In this document: in pieces, positions 21,500-32,724 of the stretch
Position numbering within the stretch: the stretch's first letter is position 1
Layout of the letters: each line of letters starts with the position of its first letter
DNA from: Dipteris shenzhenensis
Taxonomy: Eukaryota > Polypodiophyta > Polypodiopsida > Gleicheniales
Strand: one strand, 5' to 3'
Length of the DNA: 64,000 nt
NCBI GenBank assembly: GCA_047967505.1
Contig: CM106540.1
The notes under the pieces: generated by a model
What the model saw: only the letters and a program-made list of their open reading frames with translations
Database searches by the model: none
Told to the model about the DNA's origin: nothing
Program-made: the position numbers and the translations under genes

Positions 21500-22329
21500 G
21501 GTTATTAGTTGGAAAATAGTCAGTGTATGCCATAACGGTGTCTGATCCACATCAAACTTTATGAGTACATAGTATTTTCTCCTCTATCATTTTGCATGAG
21601 GTAGCTTAACAATTTTTAGATCGTTAAAGCAAGATTATGGGGCCCTATTAGCAAAATAGATTTCCAACACTTTTATTGGTGCTAATCTCAACAAAAAGAT
21701 CAACTTTGATAAGTTTCCAGAGGTTTTCAATGGAAATATTGGCAGAGCAGAGCAGTGGAAAAAAGTTAAACTTTCAGGAATTCACCTTATGATTTTTTTG
21801 TGATGATGCATGGATTATGTAATAACATAATGATGTAATAGTAGGCAACTATTCCCTTTGTAGATGTCTTCAAGCTCATCAAAATATGAAGAAGAGACTA
21901 GTAGAGTAAATATTTATCAATGGGTTTTGTGTTATTGTGCAAAAGGGAAAGGACAAATAAGCAGACTACCTAACACATCAATCATACACATAAATGGATA
22001 TGGTCGCTTTTAGCCTTCACCTAAGGTTGAAGTGAATGTTGATGTACAAGTCCTGTTTTGGCTAGTTTGTGAGTTGATTCACTAAGTTCTTTTCATATTC
22101 TATAGTTTTCTTTCATTTACTATAGTTTCCAGTCGATTCACTAAATTCTTTTCATGCAGGGAGATGAACTTGTTTCGATTGAATTAAGAAACCCTTCTTG
22201 TTATTGTAATTCTGTTAAAATTTTCAGAAAAAAAAGATTAAAATACCCCTCCTTTTGAATGCACATGGTACCTCTCTTTGACCTATCCACAATGTGGTGT
22301 ATCTTGATACGAGCACGGCATACAAGGAT
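21500..22329. other. No gene recognised
   Basis: AT-rich sequence with a few short direct repeats (AGTTCTTTTCAT and ACTATAGTTT near 22,085-22,150). No protein similarity seen on either strand. Confidence 0.4.
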
Positions 22330-23275
22330 AAACAATTTTGGGAAAGGTAGTGTGATATATGCCCATCTTAACATGCACCTTGTACCTATTTCATTGTGGA
22401 TCATTAGCTAGGCTTATGAATTGGCACTCTCGCAACCATTTCGTGGATGGAATGTTAAGGATCCTTGTGGGTGGAAAGGCTTGGAGACACATAGAAAAGA
22501 AATGGCTAGAGTTTGGTCTTGAGCCTCGACATTTGCATCTTGGGTTGGCTATGGATGGTGTTAATCCATTTGAGCATCAATCCAGATCATGGTTCACATG
22601 GCTAGTTGTAGTCACAATCTAACTATATTCCTCCTTGGCTGACCATGAAGAAGGGGCATATGATGTTGGCCCTCTTTGTGCTAGGCATTGGGCAAGCACG
22701 AGTTCAAGGACATGGATGTGTATCTAGACCCTTCGGTAGATGAGTTACAAATTTTGTGGAATGGCATGCAGTTCTATGAGACATTTCAAAGCCTTTGTGC
22801 CAATGTCATTTTCAAGTAAAAGGCATTCTAATGTGGGCCATGCATGATTATCCCAAATTGTATGATTGCTCAAGTATAGAAATTTATTCCTTTCGATTTA
22901 CCAAAATTGATTTGCAATTGATTGTGTTCTTCTTTCACTTCTCAAGACTATTTCCTTGTGTCTCATCATTTTAATAGGTCTCCAAGTGTCTAGATACCAG
23001 CTATGTCTAATTGTGGAGAGAGTTTGTGCAATTGGTACTCAAAAAGTCTCACGGGCAGTTTCTTCCTATGGACCATTTGTATCGAGTGAGTCCATCTTTT
23101 GGGGAGGTATACCTACCTCCTATTCCTCCAGTCATGAGATCCGGTAATGGGAGCAACTTTGGCTTTGGCTTGATCTAGAAGTTGAAGCACCTCCACTTGG
23201 CATGCAACATCTTTCCATATTTACACTCTTCCTTATTGGAGGCAACATAAAGTCTACAATGGGTTAGAGGCCCGC
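22330..23275 (+). pseudogene. tnp2 transposase relic
   Basis: Fragments of the same transposase family as in E1-E5: ARLMNWHSRNHFVDG (about 22,410), LHLGLAMDGVNPFEHQSRSW (about 22,540), PPWLTMKKGHMMLALF (22,630), LMWAMHDYPKLYDC (about 22,830) and, after a gap, PMDHLYRVSPSFGEVYLPP (about 23,060-23,130). Frames change several times. No element ends were found. It is older and more decayed than E1-E5. Confidence 0.8.
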
Positions 23276-23530
23276 TCCGCTAGGTCTCAAGGTGGGATCT
23301 TAAAATGTCAATAAACAAAAAGTCAAGTTTCATATAACCCAATTTACTCAACAAATGCAATTTATCTTTTTGAATTTGTTGTCTTTGATCTATACTCAAC
23401 AAACACAATTCAACTTATTAGGGGAGCTACATGTTGATCTATTGGATCTTTTTGTATTTGGCTTTGGAGGATTCAAGAATTTCTTTTGTATCATTGTTTG
23501 TGTTCTTTTGGACATAGTCATTGTGATGAG

Positions 23531-23575
<45 letters not shown>

Positions 23576-23765
23576 ATATATATATATATATATATTCATT
23601 TCTCGCTCATAGCATATATACACATGAGCATGTGTGCACATATGTGATACACAAATGTATATATATGTGCATAGACACACATATATACATATGCATATTG
23701 TCCCCCCCACCCACCCATTCTCGAACACACACACATAGATATAAATATATATATATATATAGAGA

Positions 23766-23822
<57 letters not shown>
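23531..23822. repeat. Inverted compound microsatellite
   Basis: Left arm: (CT)n running into (TA)n, 23,531-23,595. Right arm: (AT)n running into (GA)n, about 23,740-23,822. The right arm is the reverse complement of the left in composition and order, and about 150 bp of CA/TG- and TA-rich sequence lie between them. The pair could form a large hairpin. Confidence 0.9.
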
Positions 23823-24852
23823 GCTCCTTGTAGTGCATGCATTGATCGATTTTTAAATTGCTAATCAATTCACCTTGCATAATTGGATTGGCTTTTGAAA
23901 TTTTGGCCAAGTCTTAACCCATGGCTCTGAGACCTTCTATCTCCTCCTTTCATTCCATTGACCTTCCATCTCCTGCTTCCACGCAGAGTTGAACTTCCAT
24001 CTCCTCCATTCCATTGATCTTTTATCTCTTTCTTCCTCCCAAAGCTACCTCTTGTCTTTCCACCTCCTCCCCTCTCTAAACCTCCATCCAAGAGCTCCTT
24101 CTTTGTGACACATTGCAGGCTCTTCTCCTCGAAGCTGCCACATGTCCTCTCTCTTTTTTTCTCCTATCCATGGTTCATAGTTTAAGGATATCTATTGGAC
24201 CCAATGCATATATTCAAAAACATATTAAAAAGTTTGTGAAAACATATAATTGGGGATAGAGACAATCCCAAAGCATGAGAGGACTTGAAAGTGATGAAAA
24301 TGAAAAGAGCCTTCTGGCCAAAACAAAACCGTGCCAGAAAGGTGATTACACCTAAGGCACCATGGGTGTTGACAAAAGCGGAAGAGTCCTGGTGAAGAGT
24401 GTTATTGTAGGTTGAAGACCCCAATCAGGCACATGCAAAACTTAATGGGTACCTCTACTTCGAATGGAAAACTAAGTGGTACAAACTATTCACATGATTG
24501 GCTTAAAATGATACATGTAGCATTATTTCCACTTGATTTCAAAACATTTTTGAACTCTTCTTTCAATTTTACTGACACATGATTGTTACTATAGTATGTA
24601 CTTCTGATGGCTTTGTAGGGATATAGTACTAAAGATGTGTTGGATGCCATCAACAAGCTTAGTGTATTTGTGAGGTATGTTCTCGGTATGTTAGAGGATC
24701 TACAATTGCATGTCTAATTTCCTTCTAGACTTCATCAAAAGAGATCAAGAAATATCCATTTCAAAAATAACAATTTTCACGATCAAAGATGTATGTTTGA
24801 TCTAAAAGGCATTTTGAACAAGTATCATGGACATCTAATTGCATCTACTCAT
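23823..24852. other. No gene recognised
   Basis: Contains a CT-rich part (23,930-24,170) with repeats of CCATCTCCTCC type, then AT-rich sequence. Nothing codes convincingly. Confidence 0.4.
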
Positions 24853-25230
24853 GCACTTGGCAAATGAAATGGCTTGCACTTTGCATATGTCTTTCTTGAA
24901 GCAATTTATGAAGGTGATAAAAGGGTATGTAAGACCAAAAGCTAGACAAGAGGAAAGCATGGGTAAAGGCTAGCTGGTGCAAGAGTTACACTTGGCAAAT
25001 GAAGTGTCTTGCACTTTGCTTTTGTCTTTCTTGGAGCAATTTATGAAGGTGATGAAAGGGTATGTAAGACCAAAAGCTTGACCAGAGGAAAGCATGAGTA
25101 AAGGCTAGCTAGTGCAAGAGTCAATGTTTTACATTATGGAATTTCTTGTACAACTCATGCCATACATGCCTTGACCTTGGGATGATATTGATGACCCATG
25201 GGTTGTAGGAGAGAACAAATAAGGGGTGGG
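24853..25230 (+). pseudogene. tnp2 C-terminal (DUF4218-like) relic, tandemly duplicated
   Basis: Two consecutive copies (24,853-24,987 and 24,988-25,125, about 90 percent identical by eye) of a stretch that reads FMKVMKGYVRPKA and, in the second copy, LVQES, matching FMKTLKGFVRQRARPE and LVQES in E2. The remnant continues to about 25,230 (YIMEFL). It probably belongs to the same old element as the relic at 22.3-23.3 kb. Confidence 0.75.
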
Positions 25231-25639
25231 AAAGCAGAAGAAAGTGAGTGTCCCCCTACAACTCAAACTGAACACCTTTTTTTTAAACAATTATGAAGAA
25301 ATGGATCAAACAATATGAAGAAAGAGCTAAAAGAGAGGAGGATAGAAAAGTGTGGTAAAGGTAGCAAGTATCTCCTAGAGTTATTAAAAATGCCTTCTAA
25401 ATACACCATTGAGATTGTAATTTGCATTAGGGGATTTCTTTAAAGCCCAAAGTTTAGATAAGTGTACATTTAAGTTAAAGTGGATAATTTATTGCATGTA
25501 AACTTGTATACTTAAATGGATCTTTGAATTCCATATGCAAAGATTTTTATTTATATGGATCTTAGAATCCAAGTGATGACAATTAATGCATGCAAATGTA
25601 TATGGATGTTTGAATAGATCTAATATATGCCACTACATT
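25231..25639. other. No gene recognised
   Basis: AT-rich. Possibly the tail of the old CACTA relic, but without recognisable protein. Confidence 0.35.
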
Positions 25640-25689
25640 AATATAAATGTTCTTAATTTTTCTTCATTATTTTTATTGAAGTTGTCAAA

Positions 25690-25890
25690 ACTAGCATAGT
25701 GGCTGTAATCAACATGGTCGATGCAAATAGCATAACCAATATAGGGTTTGGAACCAGCATAATGGGTCTGGGTGCAACTAGTACAATGGGTGCAACTAGC
25801 ATAGTGGGTCTGGAACCAGCACAATGGGTGCAACTAGTACAGTGGGTTTGGAACCAGTACAATGGGTGCAACTAGTAAAGTGGGTGCAAA
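25690..25890 (+). repeat. Minisatellite, unit about 18 bp
   Basis: About ten imperfect copies of words such as ACAATGGGTGCAACTAGT and GTGGGTCTGGAACCAGCA. Minus-strand open frames rich in Cys, Thr and His across it are by-products of the repeat. Confidence 0.85.
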
Positions 25891-27531
25891 AAACATGGTG
25901 GCTAACACATTCTTCAAAAAATTTGGACTTGTGTAAAGTCCAATTTCAAAACTGGACTAGAGATGCTCTCGAAGATGCTAGTCGAAGAGGGGATATTGTA
26001 ATCTGTGATAGATAGGAAGGAGGAATTTGCATGGGCTTGTGATCTAAAGGCATATAATCATGTTTCTTTACTTTCATTATAAACTTTTTGTATATGCTAA
26101 GGAGAATCCAATACCATTCGTTCAATGCAATGTGGGCCTAGGGTAATCTCTACTGAGTAAAAAATTTTAATTTGAATGTGGGCGTATAGTAATCACTACT
26201 GAGTAGGAAAATTTGATGTAAAGCGTAACACAGATTGATCGAGAAGTCATAGCCAACTTTTCACAAGACAGTAGAGCTAGTGCGAGGGATATCAATCTCA
26301 TCATAGGCAAAGTGGATTATCTTGGAACTATATAAGATATTTTGCAAGTAAATTTTAGAAAATTCCCAAATATTTATATTTGTTGTGAAATGGTTCAAAG
26401 TTGTCTGGAGATGTACTCAAGCTACAGTCAGAAAGGATCCAAGTGGGTTCTTTCCATTGATTCAACAAAAATTTGGGGATAGTTGTGTAAATGTGTCACA
26501 ACTTTTGCATGCACAACTATTGCAAAGACAACATAGAGCTAATTAGCACAACTTATGTAAGACAACGTGCAAATAATTGGAACATACAAATTGCCAAAAA
26601 AATGTATTCGAGACTTCATAGCAACTCTAAAGAGCATTCGAACATCGAAGCTAAACAATAACAATCCAATCATGAATCATCATCATCGGACACTTCAACA
26701 CTAATTGGAACTAAATAGCAGACACAACAAGCACTCACAAAATCACTCTTCAGCAGTCATCATGCACTCAGATAATCAATAAACCCACAATGATATATCA
26801 AACAACATTAAACCACATTTGGATCAACATTAGCGACGATAAAGCAACTATCTCAAGAACAAATCATTGCTATTGGTTGGACCACTCAAAGCAAACTTTA
26901 AGACACTAAATGTGAAGATCTCTTGTTTACTAAAATTGATAAACCAAGCATACTCCTCATTTTAACACTTGCATTTGGCTGGCCTCCTGAAATTTTCACC
27001 TTATTAGTCTCAATCAAGCTAGGTTAATCACCTCATAACCGTGGATTAGAGATGGAAAGTAATTATGATTGCATAGAAATATGAGCAAAAAGTGTTTTGA
27101 ATGATGATGGTGTGGTATTTCTTGTTGAGATAGTAAAGAGGTAGGAACGCTTATTTCCAATACGGTGGGTCATTCCCTATGAGGATTTGAAGGCGAGTGT
27201 AGGTAACTTAGAAACGGGAAATAAGAAAATGGGGGTTGACTGAGGAAGGGGTTGCAAGGATCCAAGTGGCGAATGTGGAGTGGAGTGGAGACATTTCTTT
27301 TTTAAAGCCGGCGCTGCGCTGCAACACGACGAGTAAATAAATGAAGAAGAAGAATATTATTCTAGGTTTGCGACTACAGAGCAAAACCGCAAAGATGGAC
27401 TGCCTCTTCTTCTGCGTAGGTGTCTGCCGGCCACACCACTCCTTCCTTTCCCCAATTCTACCAATCGCACCATCTCATTGCTCAAACCGGCCCCCTCGCC
27501 CTCAGGGTCTCATTGCTCCATCGATCGCACG
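25891..27531. other. Kinase gene upstream region; no other gene seen
   Basis: AT-rich until about 27,250, with a small duplicated block (AATGTGGGC.TA.GGTAATC.CTACTGAGTA near 26,130 and 26,175). From about 27,250 GC content rises and a CT-rich stretch (27,400-27,520) precedes the kinase ATG, as expected for promoter and leader. No TATA box can be chosen with confidence. Confidence 0.45.
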
Positions 27532-30500
27532 ATGATCTCTCTCCTCCGGAAGGGTAACCTGCCCCCCAAAACTCCTCCCCTACTGGAATGGAACGGCAAC
27601 CGCCAGAAACCGCTCGGTGTTGCAGCCCCCTCGGAACTGATCGTCGTCGCTATCGACTCCACTACTGCAATCACCAAGCATGCGGTGGACTGGGCGCTCA
27701 CCAACGTTGCGCAGCAAGGCGATTGTATCACTCTCCTTGCCGTCGTGCCAAGCGGGAACTCCGGTAAATCAATAAGTTGTGGACGAAAATGGGTTTCCTG
27801 AACGCTGTCCCGATAATCTATTCGAATAACGAAAATAGTTACCTTTTCAAAGCTACAGCCGTAGAGAATTGTGACTACTTTTTTCATGGATCGCGTAGGG
27901 TGGAGATTTTGGGCCAGATTTGGCCGAGAATGTAGTCGCGGAAAGCCCAGTGGCAATATGAAAGAGGGAGATATCGAAGCTCGTGTGAGTCAGAATTGCT
28001 CTGATATGTTGCAGCAGTTCCACAAGCGCTGCGAAACCAAAAAGGTTACTTCACGATCTCATTCGATTCACTTCATTCTGCTCACTCGTTGATACGAATC
28101 CGAGCTGATCATCGATCGCATCACCCCAGGTCAAAGTAAAGATTAAGGTCGTGATAGCAGTGAAAAAGGGCACCGTGGCAGCGCAAGCCGGCAAACTGTC
28201 CGCGTCGTGGGTGGTTCTCGACAGGCAATATATTTCTCGTTTTTAGATTGCATCCATTGTATTCAATTATACTCTCTTCTCGTTGTATTCATACATGCAA
28301 GCCTGCTTCTGCCACTTCCAGGCACCTGAAGAAGGAGGAAAAGTACTGCATGGAGCAATTGCAATGTTGCGTGGCAATCGTGAGCAGCCACCAAGCTCCT
28401 AAAATTTTGCGTCTCAATCTCAAACGAGAATCAGCGGCACAAACGGCAGAACCAGAGGAGCAAGAATCCTCTTCGGTATTGCTAGACGGGTTAAGTTTTT
28501 CTAATCTTCCTCTAGGATTTCAGTCCACCGGCAGTGGCACGGGCTTAAACTCGGATAAACCTGTCCATCCCGTCCCGGAGAAAGGAAGTCCCGAAACCAG
28601 AACATCCTCGGCGGCGAGTGCTCCCTTCACGGCATCGGACTATGCCACATCCCCTTCCTCCGCCAGCTCCGAGCGATTTAACGTCAGATATTCTCCAAAG
28701 CCTCATGACGCTCAGGGAGGGACAGCAACCAATGATTTTGAATTCAACAGTTTGACGTCGCCGCAGAGCCCTCGACCGGGAACTGCGAACTCAAGTCCAG
28801 AACGTCTAAACCCGTTGAAGGTGGGCAAGTCTTATTTTTCATCTTTGCAGGAGCAACACAGACAGGCCGAGAGTATAGTATCAAAATCAGGTTAGGCTCG
28901 CCTCGCTCGTCTACTCGCATTGCGCGCTCCACATTCTAAAGTGAAGATGGCAGAGATTTTATGAAGTAGTTGACCGATTTTCTTTGTAGGGGTCTTGTCC
29001 AGGCAGCCACCTCCGGCCTCTACCTATGAACCGCGTGCAATATCCGCACCCGTCTCAAGGTCTAGCTCGCCCAGCTCCGGGAGAAAATCTTTCGACCCAA
29101 ATCTGGATTCCAGTATGTTGGACGAATCAGCAGTGGCATTAAGAGCCAGCGTGACGAGCTTAGCTACTGCGGTAAATCTAAATCCGGATCGCAAATCGCT
29201 TACTCACCTTTTGAGTTCGCCAATAAGTCGAAGCCAAGAGAGGTCAATCGAAGGTCAAGTTCGCGCCGGCGTGCTGGAAAGCCCACGCGCAGCTGTTCGT
29301 GGCAAGCAGGATCCACAGTCGCAGAACGCGGGCCGTCAGAGAAACGCTGGTCTGGAGGACATGTCCATCATACGCGAAGCGATAGCTTTGCCCAGTAGGA
29401 CCTCTTCGACGTCCACTCCCCCTCCTTTGTGCTCCATCTGCCAGCACCGGTCGCCGGCGTTCGGCAAGCCCGCCATTAAATTTACGTATGCAGAGCTCCA
29501 GAAGGCCAGCGATGGATTCTCGCACCAGAATTTTTTGGCAGAGGGTGGCTTTGGATCGGTGCACAAGGGTATGCTGCCTGGAGGACAGAAAATCGCGGTG
29601 AAACAACTCCGAATGGCCAGCTCACAAGGGGACAAGGAGTTCTGCTCGGAGGTAGAAGTGCTAGGCTGCGCACAGCACCGTAATGTCGTCTTGTTGATCG
29701 GATTCTGCATTGAGGGCGGCAGGCGATTGCTCGTCTACGAATATGTGTGCAACGGATCGCTGGACTCGCATCTTTTCAGTAATTTACCTGTCGAACCGTA
29801 ACATTCCTATTCTCGTAATGTTTGATTTCGAGTCGCCAGGAAGTCGAGTTTGGTTTACGACATGACGTTAGTCACGACCAACAGCTAGACGTGGCTGATA
29901 ACTTAGCCTTTCTGCCCATTATTAAATCTACGGATGAATCGTGCAGACCGAGATAACCCGCCTATGGAATGGCGATGGAGGCAAAAGGTGGCAGTTGGAG
30001 CTGCACGAGGCCTACGATTTCTGCATGAAGACTGTCGAGTGGGTTGCATAGTTCATCGCGATTTGCGGCCTAACAACATTCTATTGACGCACGATTTTGA
30101 GCCTCAGGTAAACTAGTCTTGCTTCGGAATATGTTAAGGTGAAAACTCCAAAGCCTAAACTCCCCAATTACTTGAACCACCTAAAATCTGTCCACAGGTT
30201 GGGGACTTCGGTTTAGCGAGATGTCAACCGGACGGAGCCCTCGAAGAGGAGACTCGAGTGCTTGGCACCTTCGGGTAACACGATGCGTGCAGCTGTTTAG
30301 TTTGGCAAGTTCCTAGTAGGAGCATTAGTCCTTTGCGTGGCTAATACAGCAAGATTTGCAATTGTTGCGGACAGGTATTTGGCTCCAGAGTATGCTCAGA
30401 CAGGACAACTTACAGAAAAGGCAGACGTATATTCGTTTGGGGTGATCTTGCTGGAGCTAATAACAGGACGTAAAGCTATCGACTACTCGCGTACTAAGGG

Positions 30501-31662
30501 CCAGCAATGTTTGACCGAATGGGTAAATGTTGATTGTAGGCTGGGCGACTTTAGATGTTGTCCTGTGAACTCGAAGTTGAGACATCCATCTTTGCACAGC
30601 ATGGAACTGAGGTTAATTCCCTGATGTGCAGGCACGGCCATTGATGATAGAAGGGCAGGTGGCGTTTGAGCTGATCGATTCACGACTGGAGAATCGATAC
30701 TCCGAGTACGAGGCCTATTGCATGCTGCATGCGGCATCGTTGTGCATCAGGCGAGCTCCACATTCGAGACCGCGGATGTCCCAGGTAGGAGGAGACTCGA
30801 ACCCACCAGAATGTCTGAATGAACAATCGTGATATTGAATTCTTCCACATTGCTTTTCATATGAGGTCCGCGGACGATCACCGCGGCAAACACCGCCACT
30901 CGAAGACCGTTTGCAGACGGTGAATCATGATGGTGGGTGGTGGTGATGGCGCAGGTTCTGAAGATTTTGGAAGGTGATTTGCTGGGAGGATCGCCTGTGC
31001 CCGTCAGTGGCTACAGCCCCTCCACGTCGGGCAACAAGTCGCCGGAAGAATCGACAGGGACAAGCGGCAGGCTCAGCATGAGCGGAGGCAAAACGTTGCT
31101 GCTGAGCTCGAGGCCGGCGGGGTCAATATCCTTGTCTACAAGCCCAAATTTAAGTGCCTCGGCGAGCAAGCGCTTCGGTGGCGAGTTGTCGCCTCGCTTC
31201 ACGAAAGTCCACCACAACAATCTTGACCAAAACTCGGCCGGCAAGCGTTTCAGTGGCGAGGTATGGCCTCGATCCAGTAACAACAACATGCACGACAGCA
31301 ACGATACTGGCTACAGTGGCCGAAGCTCGGCGACCAGCAGTCGGCAAGGCAGCAGGACCTTCGATGCCACCTCACCGCGCCCCCTCATCAACAAGCAGCA
31401 GCAGATCATCAGTGAGCAGCAGTTGCTCCCTCTCCCTCCTCTAGCAGCAGCTGCTGCTGCGCCTATCGCCATCCTCCCGCGTCGCTCCAGTACCATCTCC
31501 CAGTTGCAATCCGTCTACCAAAATCGACACAGCTCTACCACGTCTACTACGTGGTCTCGCAACCCCCAATCCCTTCCTCCCGCGCATACCTCCCTCTCGT
31601 CTTCCCCCGACGATTTGCCCACCTTCCTCATTGCCAACGCTCGCCGCTACTCCACAACCTGA
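27532..31662 (+). CDS. UspA-like plus protein kinase receptor-like protein
   Basis: Ten exons: 27532-27763, 27899-28044, 28130-28224, 28322-28890, 28990-29778, 29947-30107, 30198-30274, 30375-30522, 30632-30784, 30955-31662. All phases agree; 3,078 nt, 1,025 residues. The N-terminus (about 34-170) has the UspA-like pattern ELIVVAID, then [20 protein letters not shown] Ser/Pro-rich linker ends in PPPLCSICQ (about 491-499). Kinase landmarks: LAEGGFGSV (530-538), AVK Lys 552, Glu near 568-570, HRD Asp 649, Asn 654, DFG Asp 667, APE 693-695. The tail is Ser-rich with a short Ala run. This matches the plant family often labelled inactive protein kinase SELMODRAFT_444075 (Arabidopsis AT3G13690 type), presumed signalling proteins without a transmembrane segment. 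Only the first glycine of the P-loop is replaced (Ala), as in relatives; the other catalytic residues are present. Intron 3 uses a GC donor. The start is the first in-frame ATG close to the UspA part; the real one could be upstream. Confidence 0.9.
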
Positions 31663-32245
31663 CTCACACGCACGCCATTTCTTTATTGCGAATAAGAAGG
31701 AAGCGCATACTCAAGTTAGAGTGGGTATGAGTGATACCAAGATCATTGGGGCTGCCCTTTTGGAACATCCGAGTGTGTTTTTTATTGTCATGTACAATAG
31801 TGAATGTATCTTACCAATATATGACCAAGATTATTTGTCCCATTGTGATCAAGGTATAAGCCCTCTATTGTTGTTGGTGTGTGATTAATTGAGTCATTTA
31901 TATGTAACGATGAAAAGTTCAAATTTTTATAAGGCATTTTGATTGTTAATGAAAGTCTATATTAAAGTCTCCTATGATGTAACTAGTTGTATTTAGAGTG
32001 AGTAATTGTTCTATTGCATCTAGAAGGCACTTCGAGGTTGTCAACATTGATTACTGCTATTTTTTGGGTGTTTGTGCGTTTGAAAATTGTGAGCAAGCGT
32101 TATTTCTTTTATAACATGTGGCTATGTATAAGCCTTCATCATGGTGAGTATGTTTACATGTTGGAATGTCAAAGCAGTGTTTGTTGTGTATGTGTGTTTC
32201 TTGGAAGCATATTATTGTTGTTGCCATCAAGCGATAAGCCAATAT
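31663..32245 (+). other. 3' flank of the kinase gene
   Basis: AT-rich sequence with several AATAAA-like or related words (AATAAG near 31,692; AATGAAAG near 31,950) but no clear polyadenylation site. It ends at the left end of CACTA element E2. A short GT-rich open frame is not supported as a gene. Confidence 0.4.
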
Positions 32246-32320
32246 CACTACAAGGCATAGGCAATTTTCCGACGAAAATATCGACGCTTTTTACATTAAA
32301 ATTTTTTTTTCACGGACGCA

Positions 32321-32425
32321 AACGTCGCTATAAGAGTCGCTAAAAGCGTCGAAAAAGAACCGTCGCTATAAAGCGTCACTATATAGCGACACTGGTAAAC
32401 GTCGCTATATAGCGACAATGAACAG
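32321..32425. repeat. Left subterminal palindrome cluster of E2
   Basis: Six or so GTCGCTATA/TATAGCGAC words within about 100 bp. One perfect 16-bp palindrome, GTCGCTATATAGCGAC, is at 32,401-32,416, and a near copy at 32,375-32,390. Motifs of this kind are the binding sites of TnpA-type proteins in En/Spm. Confidence 0.85.
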
Positions 32426-32724
32426 AACTTAAAAAAAAGGGTTAGTGGGGCTAAACAGGGCTTGCTATGGCCCTTTTTAGCCCCACTAATCCTTTTTTTC
32501 TTTGGTAATTACAAAACAAAGTTTTTTTATAACAAAATTTCCCTTACGAAAAGGGTGATATAAAATCGCTCTTGTGAAATGATGAGCAACAAAAGCATAT
32601 ACATGTCGGACATATACAACATTGTTTGTAACAAAATTACCCTTTCGAAAGGGCGATACAAAATTGCTCAAATGAGCGGATATACAAAATGACATACAAG
32701 GCGAAGAAAATGCCACTACCACTA

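Noticed and set aside
23396-23842. Membrane-like protein from the microsatellite region
   Set aside because: Ser/Leu and Tyr/Ile runs come from CT and TA repeats.
28744-28932. Minus-strand and alternative-frame ORFs in the kinase region (also 29,244-29,710 and 31,011-31,496)
   Set aside because: Shadows of the GC-rich plus-strand exons, which have consistent splice sites and family motifs.
32014-32343. Plus-strand frame downstream of the kinase gene
   Set aside because: No motif, composition of AT/GT-rich flank, and it runs across the E2 left end.
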